Shown piece by piece: positions 14,479 to 23,899 of a stretch of DNA of 34,336 nucleotides. Location: contig CALHUA010000200.1 of assembly GCA_938039915.1 (NCBI GenBank), forward strand, positions 1-34,336, in the 5' to 3' direction. The stretch comes from an uncultured Anderseniella sp. (GTDB taxonomy: Bacteria > Pseudomonadota > Alphaproteobacteria > Rhizobiales > Aestuariivirgaceae). A program made the position numbers and the translations under genes. Numbering within the stretch: position 1 is the stretch's first letter; each line of letters begins with the position of its first letter. The notes under the pieces are model-generated. The model was not told the origin of the DNA and made no database searches. It was given only the letters and a program-made list of their open reading frames with translations.

Positions 14479-15909
14479 CTAGGCCGCCGTACCGCCGACG
14501 GTAATGCGGTCCAGGCGAATGGTTGGCTGGCCGACCCCGACGGGAACGCCCTGGCCATCCTTGCCGCATGTACCAATGCCCGGATCAAGCTGCATGTCAT
14601 TGCCGATCATGGAAATGCGGGTCAGGGCGTCCGGGCCGTTGCCGATCAGGGTTGCTCCCTTGACCGGCGCGCCAATCCGGCCATTTTCGATGCGGTAGGC
14701 CTCGGTGCACGAAAACACGAACTTGCCGCTGGTAATGTCTACCTGACCGCCGCCGAAGGATACTGCGTACAAGCCGGACTTGACCGATGACAGGACGTCT
14801 TCAGGGTTGGCGTCGCCGTTGACCATGACAGTGTTGGTCATGCGGGGCATGGGATGATGGGCATAGGATTGCCGCCGGCCATTGCCGGTCGAGCCTGCGC
14901 CCATCAGCCTGCCGTTCATGCGATCCTGCATGTAGCCGACAAGAATACCGTCCTCTATGAGCGTGGTTTTCTGGGCCGGTGTGCCTTCATCGTCCACCGA
15001 TAATGATCCGCGCCGGTCATGCAGGGTGCCATCATCAACGATGGTGACGCCGGGACTGGCGACGCGCTCGCCCATCAGGCCGGCAAAAGCGGAGGTTTTC
15101 TTGCGGTTGAAATCTCCTTCAAGCCCGTGCCCAATGGCTTCGTGCAGCAGGATGCCGGGCCAGCCGGGACCCATGACAACATCCATTTCTCCGGCCGGGG
15201 CATCTTCTGCATCCAGCGCCACGAGGCTTTGCCGCAGGGCTTCGCGTGCTGCAGTCTGCCAGTCGCCGGTGGCAATGAAGCTGGCGTAGTTGGTGCGCCC
15301 GCCCGCGCCGTAATCGCCGCTGCCGCGCTTGTCTCCCTGACCGGTCACGACCGACACGTTGAAGCGCACCAGCGGCCTGCGGTCGCTGACGGTGTGGCCA
15401 CCGGGACGGATAATGTCCACGGCCTGCCATTCACCTGACAGGGATACCGTGACCTGTCGCACCCGGTCATCCAGGTTGCGGGCAAACGCATCCACTTCCT
15501 GCAGCAGGCGCACCTTGTCTTCAAATGCCATGACCTGCACCGGGTTGTCGTCACTGTACAGGCTCAAATTGGTACGCGGCGGCGCTGCGGACACATCGCC
15601 TGCACCGGACTGGATGCTGCGTACCGTGTCGGCTGCGCGTGCCAGGGCTGCCTGGGATAATTCAGCCGAATGCGCATAAGCGGATGTCTCGCCGCAGACA
15701 GCGCGCAGCCCGAAGCCCTGGTTCACATCAAAGCTGGCGGTTCTGAGCTGTCCGTCATCGAACACCAGGTTTTCGGACTGGCAGTACTCCAGGAACAGTT
15801 CTCCGTCATCGCTGTTGATCAGCGCGTCTTCGGTCAGCCGCAGGGCCGCCTCACGGTCCAGCCCGGTTTCAGCGAAAAAAAGCTCGTCACTGGGAATGCT
15901 GTCAGTCAT
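14479..15909 (-). CDS. tldD: Metalloprotease TldD
   Basis: The 476-residue protein is the usual TldD length. The zinc-binding HExxxH motif is visible as HEAIGHGLEGD at about residue 258, with the following FNRKKTSAFAG typical of TldD. The N-terminal half has the TldD/PmbA fold (EYCQSENLVFDDGQLRTASFDVNQGFGLRAV), and the C-terminus includes the SGKFVFSCTEAYRIENGRIGAPVKGATLIGNG stretch. TldD acts with TldE/PmbA to degrade unfolded peptides and mature microcin-like peptides; tldE is not in this window. GGAGG lies 10 bases before the ATG. Its position next to the ialB-like gene and the cox locus fits Hyphomicrobiales gene order. Confidence 0.96.
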   Translation of the reverse strand: MTDSIPSDELFFAETGLDREAALRLTEDALINSDDGELFLEYCQSENLVFDDGQLRTASFDVNQGFGLRAVCGETSAYAHSAELSQAALARAADTVRSIQSGAGDVSAAPPRTNLSLYSDDNPVQVMAFEDKVRLLQEVDAFARNLDDRVRQVTVSLSGEWQAVDIIRPGGHTVSDRRPLVRFNVSVVTGQGDKRGSGDYGAGGRTNYASFIATGDWQTAAREALRQSLVALDAEDAPAGEMDVVMGPGWPGILLHEAIGHGLEGDFNRKKTSAFAGLMGERVASPGVTIVDDGTLHDRRGSLSVDDEGTPAQKTTLIEDGILVGYMQDRMNGRLMGAGSTGNGRRQSYAHHPMPRMTNTVMVNGDANPEDVLSSVKSGLYAVSFGGGQVDITSGKFVFSCTEAYRIENGRIGAPVKGATLIGNGPDALTRISMIGNDMQLDPGIGTCGKDGQGVPVGVGQPTIRLDRITVGGTAA

Positions 15910-16006
15910 AGCGGGCCGGCCTCCGGATAGGTGTACGAAGTTTCATCGTTAGCGATATCAACCGATGGCGCAACTGCAATGACAGTTGACCCCTGCCGGA
16001 TCAGGT

Positions 16007-16693
16007 TCAGCTGTTGTCGAGCAGGGCCTGGTAGGATGCCGTAAAGCCGTCCAGCGAGATCGGCATCTTGATGGCCGCACCGGGGGCTTCATAGATGATG
16101 AAGTTTGCCGCCTGGCCCGCCTTCATTTTGGCCAGCGTGGCTTTCTGCGCTTCCGCGGTTGCGGTGCACAATCCCGGTGCCCTCCTGGTTTGCGGCAGGC
16201 AGCGGACAAATGGCACCCGGCCAACTGCGGCGCCGTCGATTTCCAGTGCGATACCGGTCGGTAGGAACACCCCGATCGGCGCCATGATCTGCATCATGGT
16301 GGCTGACCTGTCGCCCTGTTTTTGCTGCCGCATGATCAGAGAAAGGGCAATGTTCGGCCGTTTGGTGTCACGGCTGATCTGCACCATGGCGCAGACTTTC
16401 TGTGCCGGGATATCCTTGCCCTGGGCATCCTTGCGGGCCGGACGGCTTTCGCACTGCACTTTCCATTTGCCGTTTTCAGCGATCAGTTCCGGTGCTGGCC
16501 GGTTTGGATTTGCGCCTGCTGGTGCGTTGACCCGTGGTCCAAACTGTTTCGGAGACGGCGGTGGAGTTTGCTGCTGGGCCATGGCCGATGTTGCCATGAC
16601 CGAGACAATACCTGCTGCTGCCAGAGCCGACATGATACCGGCTGTCGCCAGAACTGAAGCCGTGTTGCGAATCACATTGAATTTTTTGGCCAC
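16007..16693 (-). CDS. Invasion-associated locus B (IalB)-family exported protein
   Basis: I start this gene at GTG 16693 (228 residues); GGGAGC lies 9 bases upstream, and the longer track ORF runs into the cox upstream region. A signal segment follows (SVLATAGIMSALAAAGIVSVMATSAMAQ), then a proline-rich linker. The IalB domain is at about 75-225, with paired cysteines (KWKVQCES, KVCAMVQISRD, FVRCLPQ, GLCTA) and IAPIGVFLPTGIALEIDG-like strands. IalB-like proteins are periplasmic or outer-envelope proteins. The name comes from Bartonella, but homologues are widespread in non-pathogens and here probably serve envelope function. It is divergent from coxB. Confidence 0.85.
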   Translation of the reverse strand: MAKKFNVIRNTASVLATAGIMSALAAAGIVSVMATSAMAQQQTPPPSPKQFGPRVNAPAGANPNRPAPELIAENGKWKVQCESRPARKDAQGKDIPAQKVCAMVQISRDTKRPNIALSLIMRQQKQGDRSATMMQIMAPIGVFLPTGIALEIDGAAVGRVPFVRCLPQTRRAPGLCTATAEAQKATLAKMKAGQAANFIIYEAPGAAIKMPISLDGFTASYQALLDNS

Positions 16694-17336
16694 TGGATAT
16701 CTGCTCCCTACACATTGACTGAATTTGAACTGCCGCTCACTCCGATGAATTTCCGTGTATGCCAGAGGCGAAGCCGATTTAGCAAGCCGACTGTGCAAAT
16801 TCATCTTCGAAACACGCTGATTGACTGCTTTTGATGTTTGTTCTGCACTCTTCGTGTGCAATTGAGGCTTTATTGCGATCATTGTTGAGCCACAGCCTGT
16901 TCCAGCCGCCTGGAACCGTTTGACAGGTTTTCCACACTTGCCGGCTTGATTGGGCTCCCGTTCTGGGCCGGTTGACCACAAGGACCGTGTAGCGCAGTCC
17001 TGCAGGCGCAGAAAACCGGTGTTTATCGGGCCGGAGCAGCCCTTAAGCAGTGCTGTAAAACCTGCCCGATGCGTCACATTGCAACCTGCTTCTGGCCCGG
17101 CCGGGTGAGCTGGTTTGGTGCCACTAAAGCCTTCTATTTGGGTGGAAAGGGCTCTAATGATGCGACAACTCCAAACCGTGCAATTTTGACGCGCCACATG
17201 ACAGTTGCAGCCATTGTTCGATTGTGGTTCAACAGACACATGGCAGAAGTGCGGCAATCGTGTCTACGGCCAGGCCTGCACATCTGAATGCAATGCATGG
17301 CGGTTTTCTCCCGTCGGCGAACTTTAAGAGGGCAAT
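16694..17336. other. 643-bp divergent region between the ialB-like gene and coxB
   Basis: I see no credible gene of normal size. The region must carry the promoters for the cox operon and the ialB-like gene. It includes a GTTCCAG-CCGC-CTGGAAC 7-bp hairpin (16899-16916), a TTGACA hexamer at 16920 without a matching -10, and AAGAGGG as the coxB ribosome site (17325-17331). A 10-codon ORF (17157-17189) has an AAAGGG before it, but nothing else supports it. Confidence 0.5.
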
Positions 17337-18206
17337 ATGCGCAATTTGTTTGCGAGCATGACTGTGCTTGGAGCCAGCCTGTCGGCGGCGCCTGCAGTAG
17401 TCGCGGCAGGTCTTGGCCAGCCGGTAGAATGGCAGATGAACCTGCAGGAATCGGCTTCACCGGTCATGACGTTCATCACCGACTTCCACAATGGATTGAT
17501 CGTTCTGACCACCATAATATGTCTGTTTGTTCTGGGCCTGCTGATTTGGGTTTGCGTCAAGTTCAACGCAAACGCCAATCCGGTCCCGTCACGCACGACC
17601 CACAACACGCTTGTTGAAGTGGTGTGGACAGTGGTTCCGATCCTCATTCTGATCGGCATCGCCATTCCGTCATTCCGGCTTTTGTATTTCCAGCGCGACT
17701 TCCCAGCCGCTGAAATGACCGTCAAGGCGATCGGCAACCAGTGGTTCTGGTCTTACGAATATCCAGAGCATGACGTGTCTTTCGATCAGTATCTGAAAGC
17801 CAAGGATGAGCTCAAGGACGGAGAGCCCTATCTGCTCGCCACAGACACCGAAGTGGTTGTTCCGGTAAACAAGGTTGTGCGTGTCATCGTCACGGCAAAT
17901 GATGTGCTGCATGCTTGGACCATTCCGTCCTTCGGATCAAAGATCGATGCGGTACCGGGCCGCTTGAACGAGACCTGGTTCAAGGCGGAAAAAGAAGGCG
18001 TCTTCTACGGCCAGTGCTCTGAACTGTGCGGAAAAGACCATGCCTACATGCCGATTACGGTGCGTGTGGTGTCTGATGATGAGTATGCCGCCTGGCTTGA
18101 AAAGGCCAAGACCGCCGGCGTCGAACAGGCGCAGGAGCACCTGGCCGGCATTCTGAAGACCAAGGGCAAGCTGGCGCTGGGAGCTTCCGGCGGGTCGGCC
18201 AACTGA
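17337..18206 (+). CDS. coxB: Cytochrome c oxidase subunit II
   Basis: This subunit accepts electrons from cytochrome c through the binuclear CuA centre and passes them to heme a. It has an N-terminal signal peptide (about 1-24), two membrane helices (about 50-75 and 92-115) and a periplasmic cupredoxin domain. CuA ligands are visible: the histidine in LHAWTIPSFG and the set GQCSELCGKDHAYM (two cysteines, glutamate, histidine, methionine). The aromatic electron-entry patch reads GNQWFWSYEYPE. The length of 289 residues is normal. It is the first gene of the oxidase locus, with AAGAGGG upstream, and subunit I follows after 32 bp. Confidence 0.97.
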   Translation: MRNLFASMTVLGASLSAAPAVVAAGLGQPVEWQMNLQESASPVMTFITDFHNGLIVLTTIICLFVLGLLIWVCVKFNANANPVPSRTTHNTLVEVVWTVVPILILIGIAIPSFRLLYFQRDFPAAEMTVKAIGNQWFWSYEYPEHDVSFDQYLKAKDELKDGEPYLLATDTEVVVPVNKVVRVIVTANDVLHAWTIPSFGSKIDAVPGRLNETWFKAEKEGVFYGQCSELCGKDHAYMPITVRVVSDDEYAAWLEKAKTAGVEQAQEHLAGILKTKGKLALGASGGSAN

Positions 18207-18211
18207 TTTGA

Positions 18212-19897
<1,686 letters not shown>

Positions 19898-19912
19898 GCA
19901 GGAACAACACGT

Positions 19913-19942
19913 CCGGTCCGCCGCTTTTTTGCTGCGGGCCGG
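19913..19942 (+). other. Intercistronic hairpin between coxA and ctaB
   Basis: CCGGTCCGC and GCGGGCCGG pair over 9 bp (one G-U) around a loop containing a T6 run. It lies 16 bp after the coxA stop. The T run is in the loop, not after the stem, so this looks like an mRNA-stability or partial attenuation element that would favour coxBA over the assembly genes. Confidence 0.4.
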
Positions 19943-19983
19943 GTTTGCAATCGGCGCAAGCAGCCGGAAATTTTGGGATACAG

Positions 19984-20934
19984 ATGACAGACATCCGCAC
20001 AGATTTGATGCAGCAAGGCAGTGAAGCTCCCTCGTTTGAGCTTGGCGGCAAGGGCTCTGTTGAGGATTTCTGGGCGCTGCTCAAACCGCGGGTCATGTCG
20101 CTTGTTGTCTTTACTGCCATTTGCGGGTTGGTGCTCGCACCCGGTGATATTCACCCATGGACAGCATTCATTGCCATCTTGTGCATAGCCGTCGGGGCAG
20201 GGGCCTCCGGGGCATTGAACATGGCATATGATGCCGATATCGATGTCCAGATGGGCCGCACCGCAAAGCGCCCGATTCCGCGTGGCGCCATCGAACCCGG
20301 CGAGGCCTATATTTTTGGAACGACACTTTCGGTTGGCTCCGTTGTCGTGCTGGGCCTGGCTGTCAATTGGGTGGCCGCAGCCTTTCTGGCGTTTACGATT
20401 TTCTTCTATGCCGTCATCTACACGGCGTTCCTGAAGCGTTCGACGCCTCAGAACATCGTCATCGGCGGTGCAGCAGGCGCTTTCCCACCGATGATTGCCT
20501 GGTCTGCGGTGACCGGGTCGGTGGACATGGCTAGCGTGTCCCTGTTCCTGATCATTTTCATGTGGACGCCGCCGCATTTCTGGGCGCTGGCCCTGTTCCG
20601 GTTCGGTGACTACGAAACCGCCGGCGTTCCCATGTTGCCAAATGTGGCAGGTGTTGACGCCACCCGCAAACAGATCTGGTGGTACTCGCTGGCCATGGCG
20701 CCGGTTGCGGCTCTGCCTGTGCTCGCCGGTATTGCCGGCTGGGTTTACGCGATCGCTGCTTTTGCGCTGACCGCCAAGTTCGTCTGGCATGCCTGGGCGG
20801 TGTACTCACTGCGTGAAGGTGAAAAAGCCGAGCGTGCGCCAAAAAAGCTGTTTGGCTATTCGATTCTTTATCTGTTTGCCATTTTCGGCTCCCTGCTTGT
20901 TGACAGGGCGGTCAGCCTGGCGGGGTGGATCTAG
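19984..20934 (+). CDS. ctaB: Protoheme IX farnesyltransferase (heme O synthase)
   Basis: It adds a farnesyl group to protoheme to make heme O, the precursor of heme A for the oxidase. I chose ATG 19984 (316 residues, [11 protein letters not shown]); the longer track ORF overlaps coxA. UbiA-family signatures are seen: the first aspartate-rich motif in [19 protein letters not shown] followed by IPRGAI, and the second acidic/basic loop in [15 protein letters not shown]. About nine membrane helices follow from [19 protein letters not shown] onward. It lies inside the cox locus and is followed after 3 bp by the small CoxF-like gene. Confidence 0.96.
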   Translation: MTDIRTDLMQQGSEAPSFELGGKGSVEDFWALLKPRVMSLVVFTAICGLVLAPGDIHPWTAFIAILCIAVGAGASGALNMAYDADIDVQMGRTAKRPIPRGAIEPGEAYIFGTTLSVGSVVVLGLAVNWVAAAFLAFTIFFYAVIYTAFLKRSTPQNIVIGGAAGAFPPMIAWSAVTGSVDMASVSLFLIIFMWTPPHFWALALFRFGDYETAGVPMLPNVAGVDATRKQIWWYSLAMAPVAALPVLAGIAGWVYAIAAFALTAKFVWHAWAVYSLREGEKAERAPKKLFGYSILYLFAIFGSLLVDRAVSLAGWI

Positions 20935-20937
20935 ACG

Positions 20938-21102
20938 ATGGCTGAAGAGATGCAGACATATACGCCTACCAGCGAAGAGCGGGCCCGTCAGCGCAAGCGT
21001 TCGGTGGTGATTGCCTGGTCGCTGGTCGTGCTGGTCATCCTGTTTTTCGTCACCACCATGGTTCGCCTGAGTTCAAATGTTGCCATGCAGGCGGGAGGTT
21101 GA
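20938..21102 (+). CDS. coxF: Small CoxF-like single-helix membrane protein
   Basis: This 54-residue ORF is too short for the track. It begins MAEEMQTYTPTSEERARQRKRS and has one membrane helix (VVIAWSLVVLVILFFVTTMV) ending in RLSSNVAMQAGG. The cytoplasmic N-terminus is charged. It lies 3 bp after ctaB and its stop is 1 bp before the ctaG start, the exact place of the small CoxF-like genes in Hyphomicrobiales oxidase operons, whose proteins share the ERxRxRxRS...ILFFVxTxVRL pattern. A role in oxidase assembly is assumed from position only. The ribosome site is weak, so translational coupling with ctaB is likely. Confidence 0.85.
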   Translation: MAEEMQTYTPTSEERARQRKRSVVIAWSLVVLVILFFVTTMVRLSSNVAMQAGG

Positions 21103-21103
21103 C

Positions 21104-21700
21104 ATGAGTGCCGGACAACCTCGCGAGAAATCGAACCTGAAGGTGGCCATAGTGGCCGGCGGTGTCGCCATGGGCATGGTTGGCGTGGCATATGCCGCGG
21201 TGCCGCTGTACCAGATTTTCTGTCAGATCACCGGCTTCGGCGGGACCACGCAGCGTGCTGACGCCTCACCGCAACAAGCGCTTGATCAAAAGATCACCGT
21301 GGCCTTCGATGCCAATGTGAATGCATCACTCAGTTGGGAGTTTGTGCCGAGCCAGCACAGCCAGACCATTCGCATCGGTGAACAGGCACTGGCCTTCTAC
21401 AAGGCAGTGAACACCAGCCGCCGCCCGGTTACCGGCACGGCCACTTTCAATGTGACACCGGTCGGGGCGGGTGTGTACTTTTCGAAAATCGAATGTTTCT
21501 GCTTTACCGAACAGACTTTGCAACCGGGCCAGTCCATTGACATGCCGGTGAGTTATTTCGTGGACCCGGATATCGTCAAGGATCCGGACATGAAGTCGGT
21601 CAAGACCATTACGCTTTCATATACATTTTATGCAGTGGACGAGGAGCCGGTGAAAACCTCATCGACTACAAGTTCTCAACATGACAACACGGTGAATTAA
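21104..21700 (+). CDS. ctaG: Cytochrome c oxidase assembly protein CtaG (Cox11 family)
   Basis: It delivers copper to the CuB site of subunit I. I chose ATG 21104 (198 residues); GGGAGG lies 7 bases upstream, within the end of the CoxF-like gene. It has one N-terminal membrane helix (VAIVAGGVAMGMVGVAYAAVPLY) and a periplasmic immunoglobulin-like domain with the copper-binding motif IECFCFTEQTL. The sequence YQIFCQITGFGGTTQ just after the helix is the conserved Cox11 signature with its own cysteine. It ends 61 bp before coxC. Confidence 0.96.
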   Translation: MSAGQPREKSNLKVAIVAGGVAMGMVGVAYAAVPLYQIFCQITGFGGTTQRADASPQQALDQKITVAFDANVNASLSWEFVPSQHSQTIRIGEQALAFYKAVNTSRRPVTGTATFNVTPVGAGVYFSKIECFCFTEQTLQPGQSIDMPVSYFVDPDIVKDPDMKSVKTITLSYTFYAVDEEPVKTSSTTSSQHDNTVN

Positions 21701-21761
21701 TTGACTTTGTCCGATGCCGGTAAGCAAATTGGCCGGACAACTTGAGCGGGAGAAAAGGGCA

Positions 21762-22622
21762 ATGGCAGACAGCCACGCTAAAAATCACGACTATCATCTG
21801 GTAGACCCCAGCCCATGGCCTGTTGTGGGCTCCATTGGCGCACTGATCCTCGCGATCGGATCCATCTACTGGATGCACAGCGGCCAGACGTGGAATGTCT
21901 CGTGGGCTGCGTTGCTGGGCTTCGCCATAGTTTTCTACACCATGTTCATGTGGTGGCGTGACATTGTGGCCGAAAGCCACAAGGGTGACCATACACCGGT
22001 CGTGCAGCTTCACCTGCGCTATGGCATGTTGATGTTCATCGCCTCGGAAATCATGTTCTTTGTGGCCTGGTTCTGGGCGTTCTTCGAGGCGTCGCTTTAT
22101 ACCGATTCCGCCATTCAGGCGACCCGTGTCGAACTGACACAAGGCGTGTGGCCGCCGGCCGGCACGGAAGTGTTTGATCCCTGGCACCTGCCATTGCTCA
22201 ACACCCTCATTCTGCTGTTGTCAGGCACCACCGTGACCTGGGCACACCATGCGCTGATCAACAATGATCGCGACGGTCTCAAATGGGGCCTGATTTGCAC
22301 GGTTGCTCTGGGCGCGTTGTTTACCTGTGTTCAGGCTTATGAATATGGCCATGCAGCATTTGCCTTCCAGGCCGAAAATGGCGGTAACATCTATTCGTCG
22401 ACCTTCTTCATGGCAACCGGTTTCCACGGCTTTCACGTGCTGGTCGGGACCATCTTCCTGATCGTCTGCCTGTTCCGTGCCCTGGCCGGGCACTTCACGC
22501 CGGAGAAACATTTCGGCTTTGAAGCCGCTGCCTGGTACTGGCACTTTGTGGACGTGGTCTGGTTGTTCCTGTTCGCCTGCATTTACGTGTGGGGCAGCGT
22601 GGGTGCCACGATAGCGCATTGA
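21762..22622 (+). CDS. ctaE: Cytochrome c oxidase subunit III
   Basis: A 286-residue, seven-helix membrane subunit that stabilises the oxidase and its proton-uptake path. I chose ATG 21762 (MADSHAKNHDYHLVDPSPWP) because the family starts near this point and GCGGGAG / AAAGGG lie upstream. Conserved stretches are visible: the MFIASEIMFFVAWFWAFFEASL helix, VWPPAGTEVFDPWHLPLLNTLILL, TGFHGFHVLVGTIFL and AAWYWHFVDVVWLFLFACIYVWG. It ends the structural-gene part of the operon and is followed by two hairpins, the second a good terminator. Confidence 0.97.
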   Translation: MADSHAKNHDYHLVDPSPWPVVGSIGALILAIGSIYWMHSGQTWNVSWAALLGFAIVFYTMFMWWRDIVAESHKGDHTPVVQLHLRYGMLMFIASEIMFFVAWFWAFFEASLYTDSAIQATRVELTQGVWPPAGTEVFDPWHLPLLNTLILLLSGTTVTWAHHALINNDRDGLKWGLICTVALGALFTCVQAYEYGHAAFAFQAENGGNIYSSTFFMATGFHGFHVLVGTIFLIVCLFRALAGHFTPEKHFGFEAAAWYWHFVDVVWLFLFACIYVWGSVGATIAH

Positions 22623-22642
22623 TCAGGGCGTTTTGCCTGATC
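22621..22642 (+). other. Hairpin overlapping the ctaE stop codon
   Basis: GATCAGG and CCTGATC form a 7-bp stem with an 8-nt loop, beginning in the last bases of the ctaE stop. It sits 12 bp before the stronger terminator and may protect the 3' end of the cox message. Confidence 0.4.
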
Positions 22643-22654
22643 ATCTGATCAATG

Positions 22655-22700
22655 GACCGCATGAGAGGCGCAGCAAGTCCTCACATGCGGTCTTTTTGTT
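22655..22700 (+). terminator. Rho-independent terminator after ctaE
   Basis: GACCGCATG and CATGCGGTC form a perfect 9-bp stem, continued after an A-A mismatch by GAGG/CCTC, and followed directly by TTTTTGTTT. This is the clearest plus-strand terminator in the window. It separates the cox structural genes from DUF983-surf1-thrC, which therefore need read-through or their own promoter. Confidence 0.8.
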
Positions 22701-22727
22701 TAATACAGAATAAGGGCCGCCTCGCGG

Positions 22728-23108
22728 ATGAACCAGCAACCCTACTATCCGCCGCAATCGCCGGTCTCCAACGGCATCAGGGGGCTTTGCCCGCGCTGCG
22801 GCCAGGGGCGGTTGTTCAACGGTTATCTGGCGATTCCCGACAGATGCGATCACTGCGATCTTGATTTTTCCTTTTCCGACAGCGGCGATGGTGCGGCCTG
22901 GTTCATCATGCTGGTATGCGGCACGCTTGCCATGGGCGGTGTGCTGTTCGTCGAGTTGAACTGGCAGCCTGTGTGGTGGGTGCATGCGCTGGTCGCCCTG
23001 CCGCTGGCAGTGGGGTTGCCGCTGCTGGCATTGCGTCCGGTAAAGGGCATATTTCTGAATCAGCAATACCTCACCAGTGCCCGCGAAGGCAGGCTGGAAG
23101 ACAAGTGA
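22728..23108 (+). CDS. DUF983 family membrane protein
   Basis: The 126-residue protein starts with a zinc-ribbon-like segment (GLCPRCGQGRLFNGYLAIPDRCDHCDLDFSFSDSGDGAAWF) carrying two CxxC pairs, which is the DUF983 signature. Two membrane helices follow (FIMLVCGTLAMGGVLFVEL and VHALVALPLAVGLPLLAL). Its function is not established. It is consistently found between subunit III and surf1 in alphaproteobacterial oxidase loci, so a role in oxidase assembly or metal handling is inferred. Its stop codon overlaps the surf1 GTG start. Confidence 0.92.
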   Translation: MNQQPYYPPQSPVSNGIRGLCPRCGQGRLFNGYLAIPDRCDHCDLDFSFSDSGDGAAWFIMLVCGTLAMGGVLFVELNWQPVWWVHALVALPLAVGLPLLALRPVKGIFLNQQYLTSAREGRLEDK

Positions 23109-23890
23109 CGATCGACCCCTCAAATCCTGCGCCCCGCAGTTGGCCGGTAATTGTTGCAGCTGCGATCGGCATTTTGCTGCTTGTCGGACTGGGCTCGTGG
23201 CAAGTGCTGCGCCTGCAGTGGAAACTGGATCTGATTGAAAAGCGCGAGAGTTCGCTGACCGGCAATCCGGTGACCATATACGATATCGAAGCCGGTATGG
23301 AGCATGGCTATGATGTGGACTTCCTGCGGGTTCGTCTGAACGGCCGGTACCGTCACGAGGCCACGCGATATGTCTATCGAGCCCGCGGCAAGAGGCCGGG
23401 TTTCCAGGTGATCACCCCGTTTATCGACAAGTCGGGGTTCATTGTCTTTGTGGATCGCGGTTTCATCGATCAGCGCATGCTGAAAGTGCCGATTGCCGGC
23501 GATACCCGCAAACCTGAAGGCGAACTCACCCTTACCGGTGTCACCCGCAACAGGGCGTCTGATCGAAACATGTTCTCGCCTGCCGCGGATACTGAAAAGA
23601 ACATCTGGTACTGGTATGATCTGGTTGAAATCTCCGCATCGATGCCGGAAAATCTGCTGGACGGATATCAGGGACCTGAACCGATTACCTCGGCCATGTT
23701 TGTCCAGCTGGAACCCGGCGGCGAGCCTGGGGCAGGTACCTGGCCCGACCCGGAAGATTTGAAGGTTGAATTACCCAACAATCACCTGCAATACGCTTTC
23801 ACATGGTATGCATTGGCTCTCGTGCTGGCAGTCATGAGCTGGCTGTTCATCCGCCGGCGCCGTAGTGAGAATGGCTCTGACAAGGCGTAA
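23105..23890 (+). CDS. Surf1 family oxidase assembly protein
   Basis: Surf1 (Shy1) helps insert heme a into subunit I. I chose GTG 23105 (261 residues), which overlaps the DUF983 stop as GTGA; the track start at 22916 runs in another frame of DUF983. The protein has two membrane helices, near the N-terminus (VIVAAAIGILLLVGLGSWQVLRLQWK, with the hallmark GSWQ-x-R) and near the C-terminus (YAFTWYALALVLAVMSWLFI). The periplasmic part between them includes GFQVITPFIDKSGFIVFVDRGFI. GGAAG precedes the start. Confidence 0.95.
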   Translation: MTIDPSNPAPRSWPVIVAAAIGILLLVGLGSWQVLRLQWKLDLIEKRESSLTGNPVTIYDIEAGMEHGYDVDFLRVRLNGRYRHEATRYVYRARGKRPGFQVITPFIDKSGFIVFVDRGFIDQRMLKVPIAGDTRKPEGELTLTGVTRNRASDRNMFSPAADTEKNIWYWYDLVEISASMPENLLDGYQGPEPITSAMFVQLEPGGEPGAGTWPDPEDLKVELPNNHLQYAFTWYALALVLAVMSWLFIRRRRSENGSDKA

Positions 23891-23899
23891 CGCAAACAA

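Noticed and set aside
15971-15988. CAACTG-N6-CAGTTG between tldD and the ialB-like gene as a terminator
   Set aside because: The stem is only 6 bp with no U tract on either strand.
16694-17257. The 416-residue track ORF 16007-17257 as one gene
   Set aside because: The first 188 codons show no family pattern and cover the cox upstream region. The IalB-like part begins with a signal segment after a GTG with a ribosome site.
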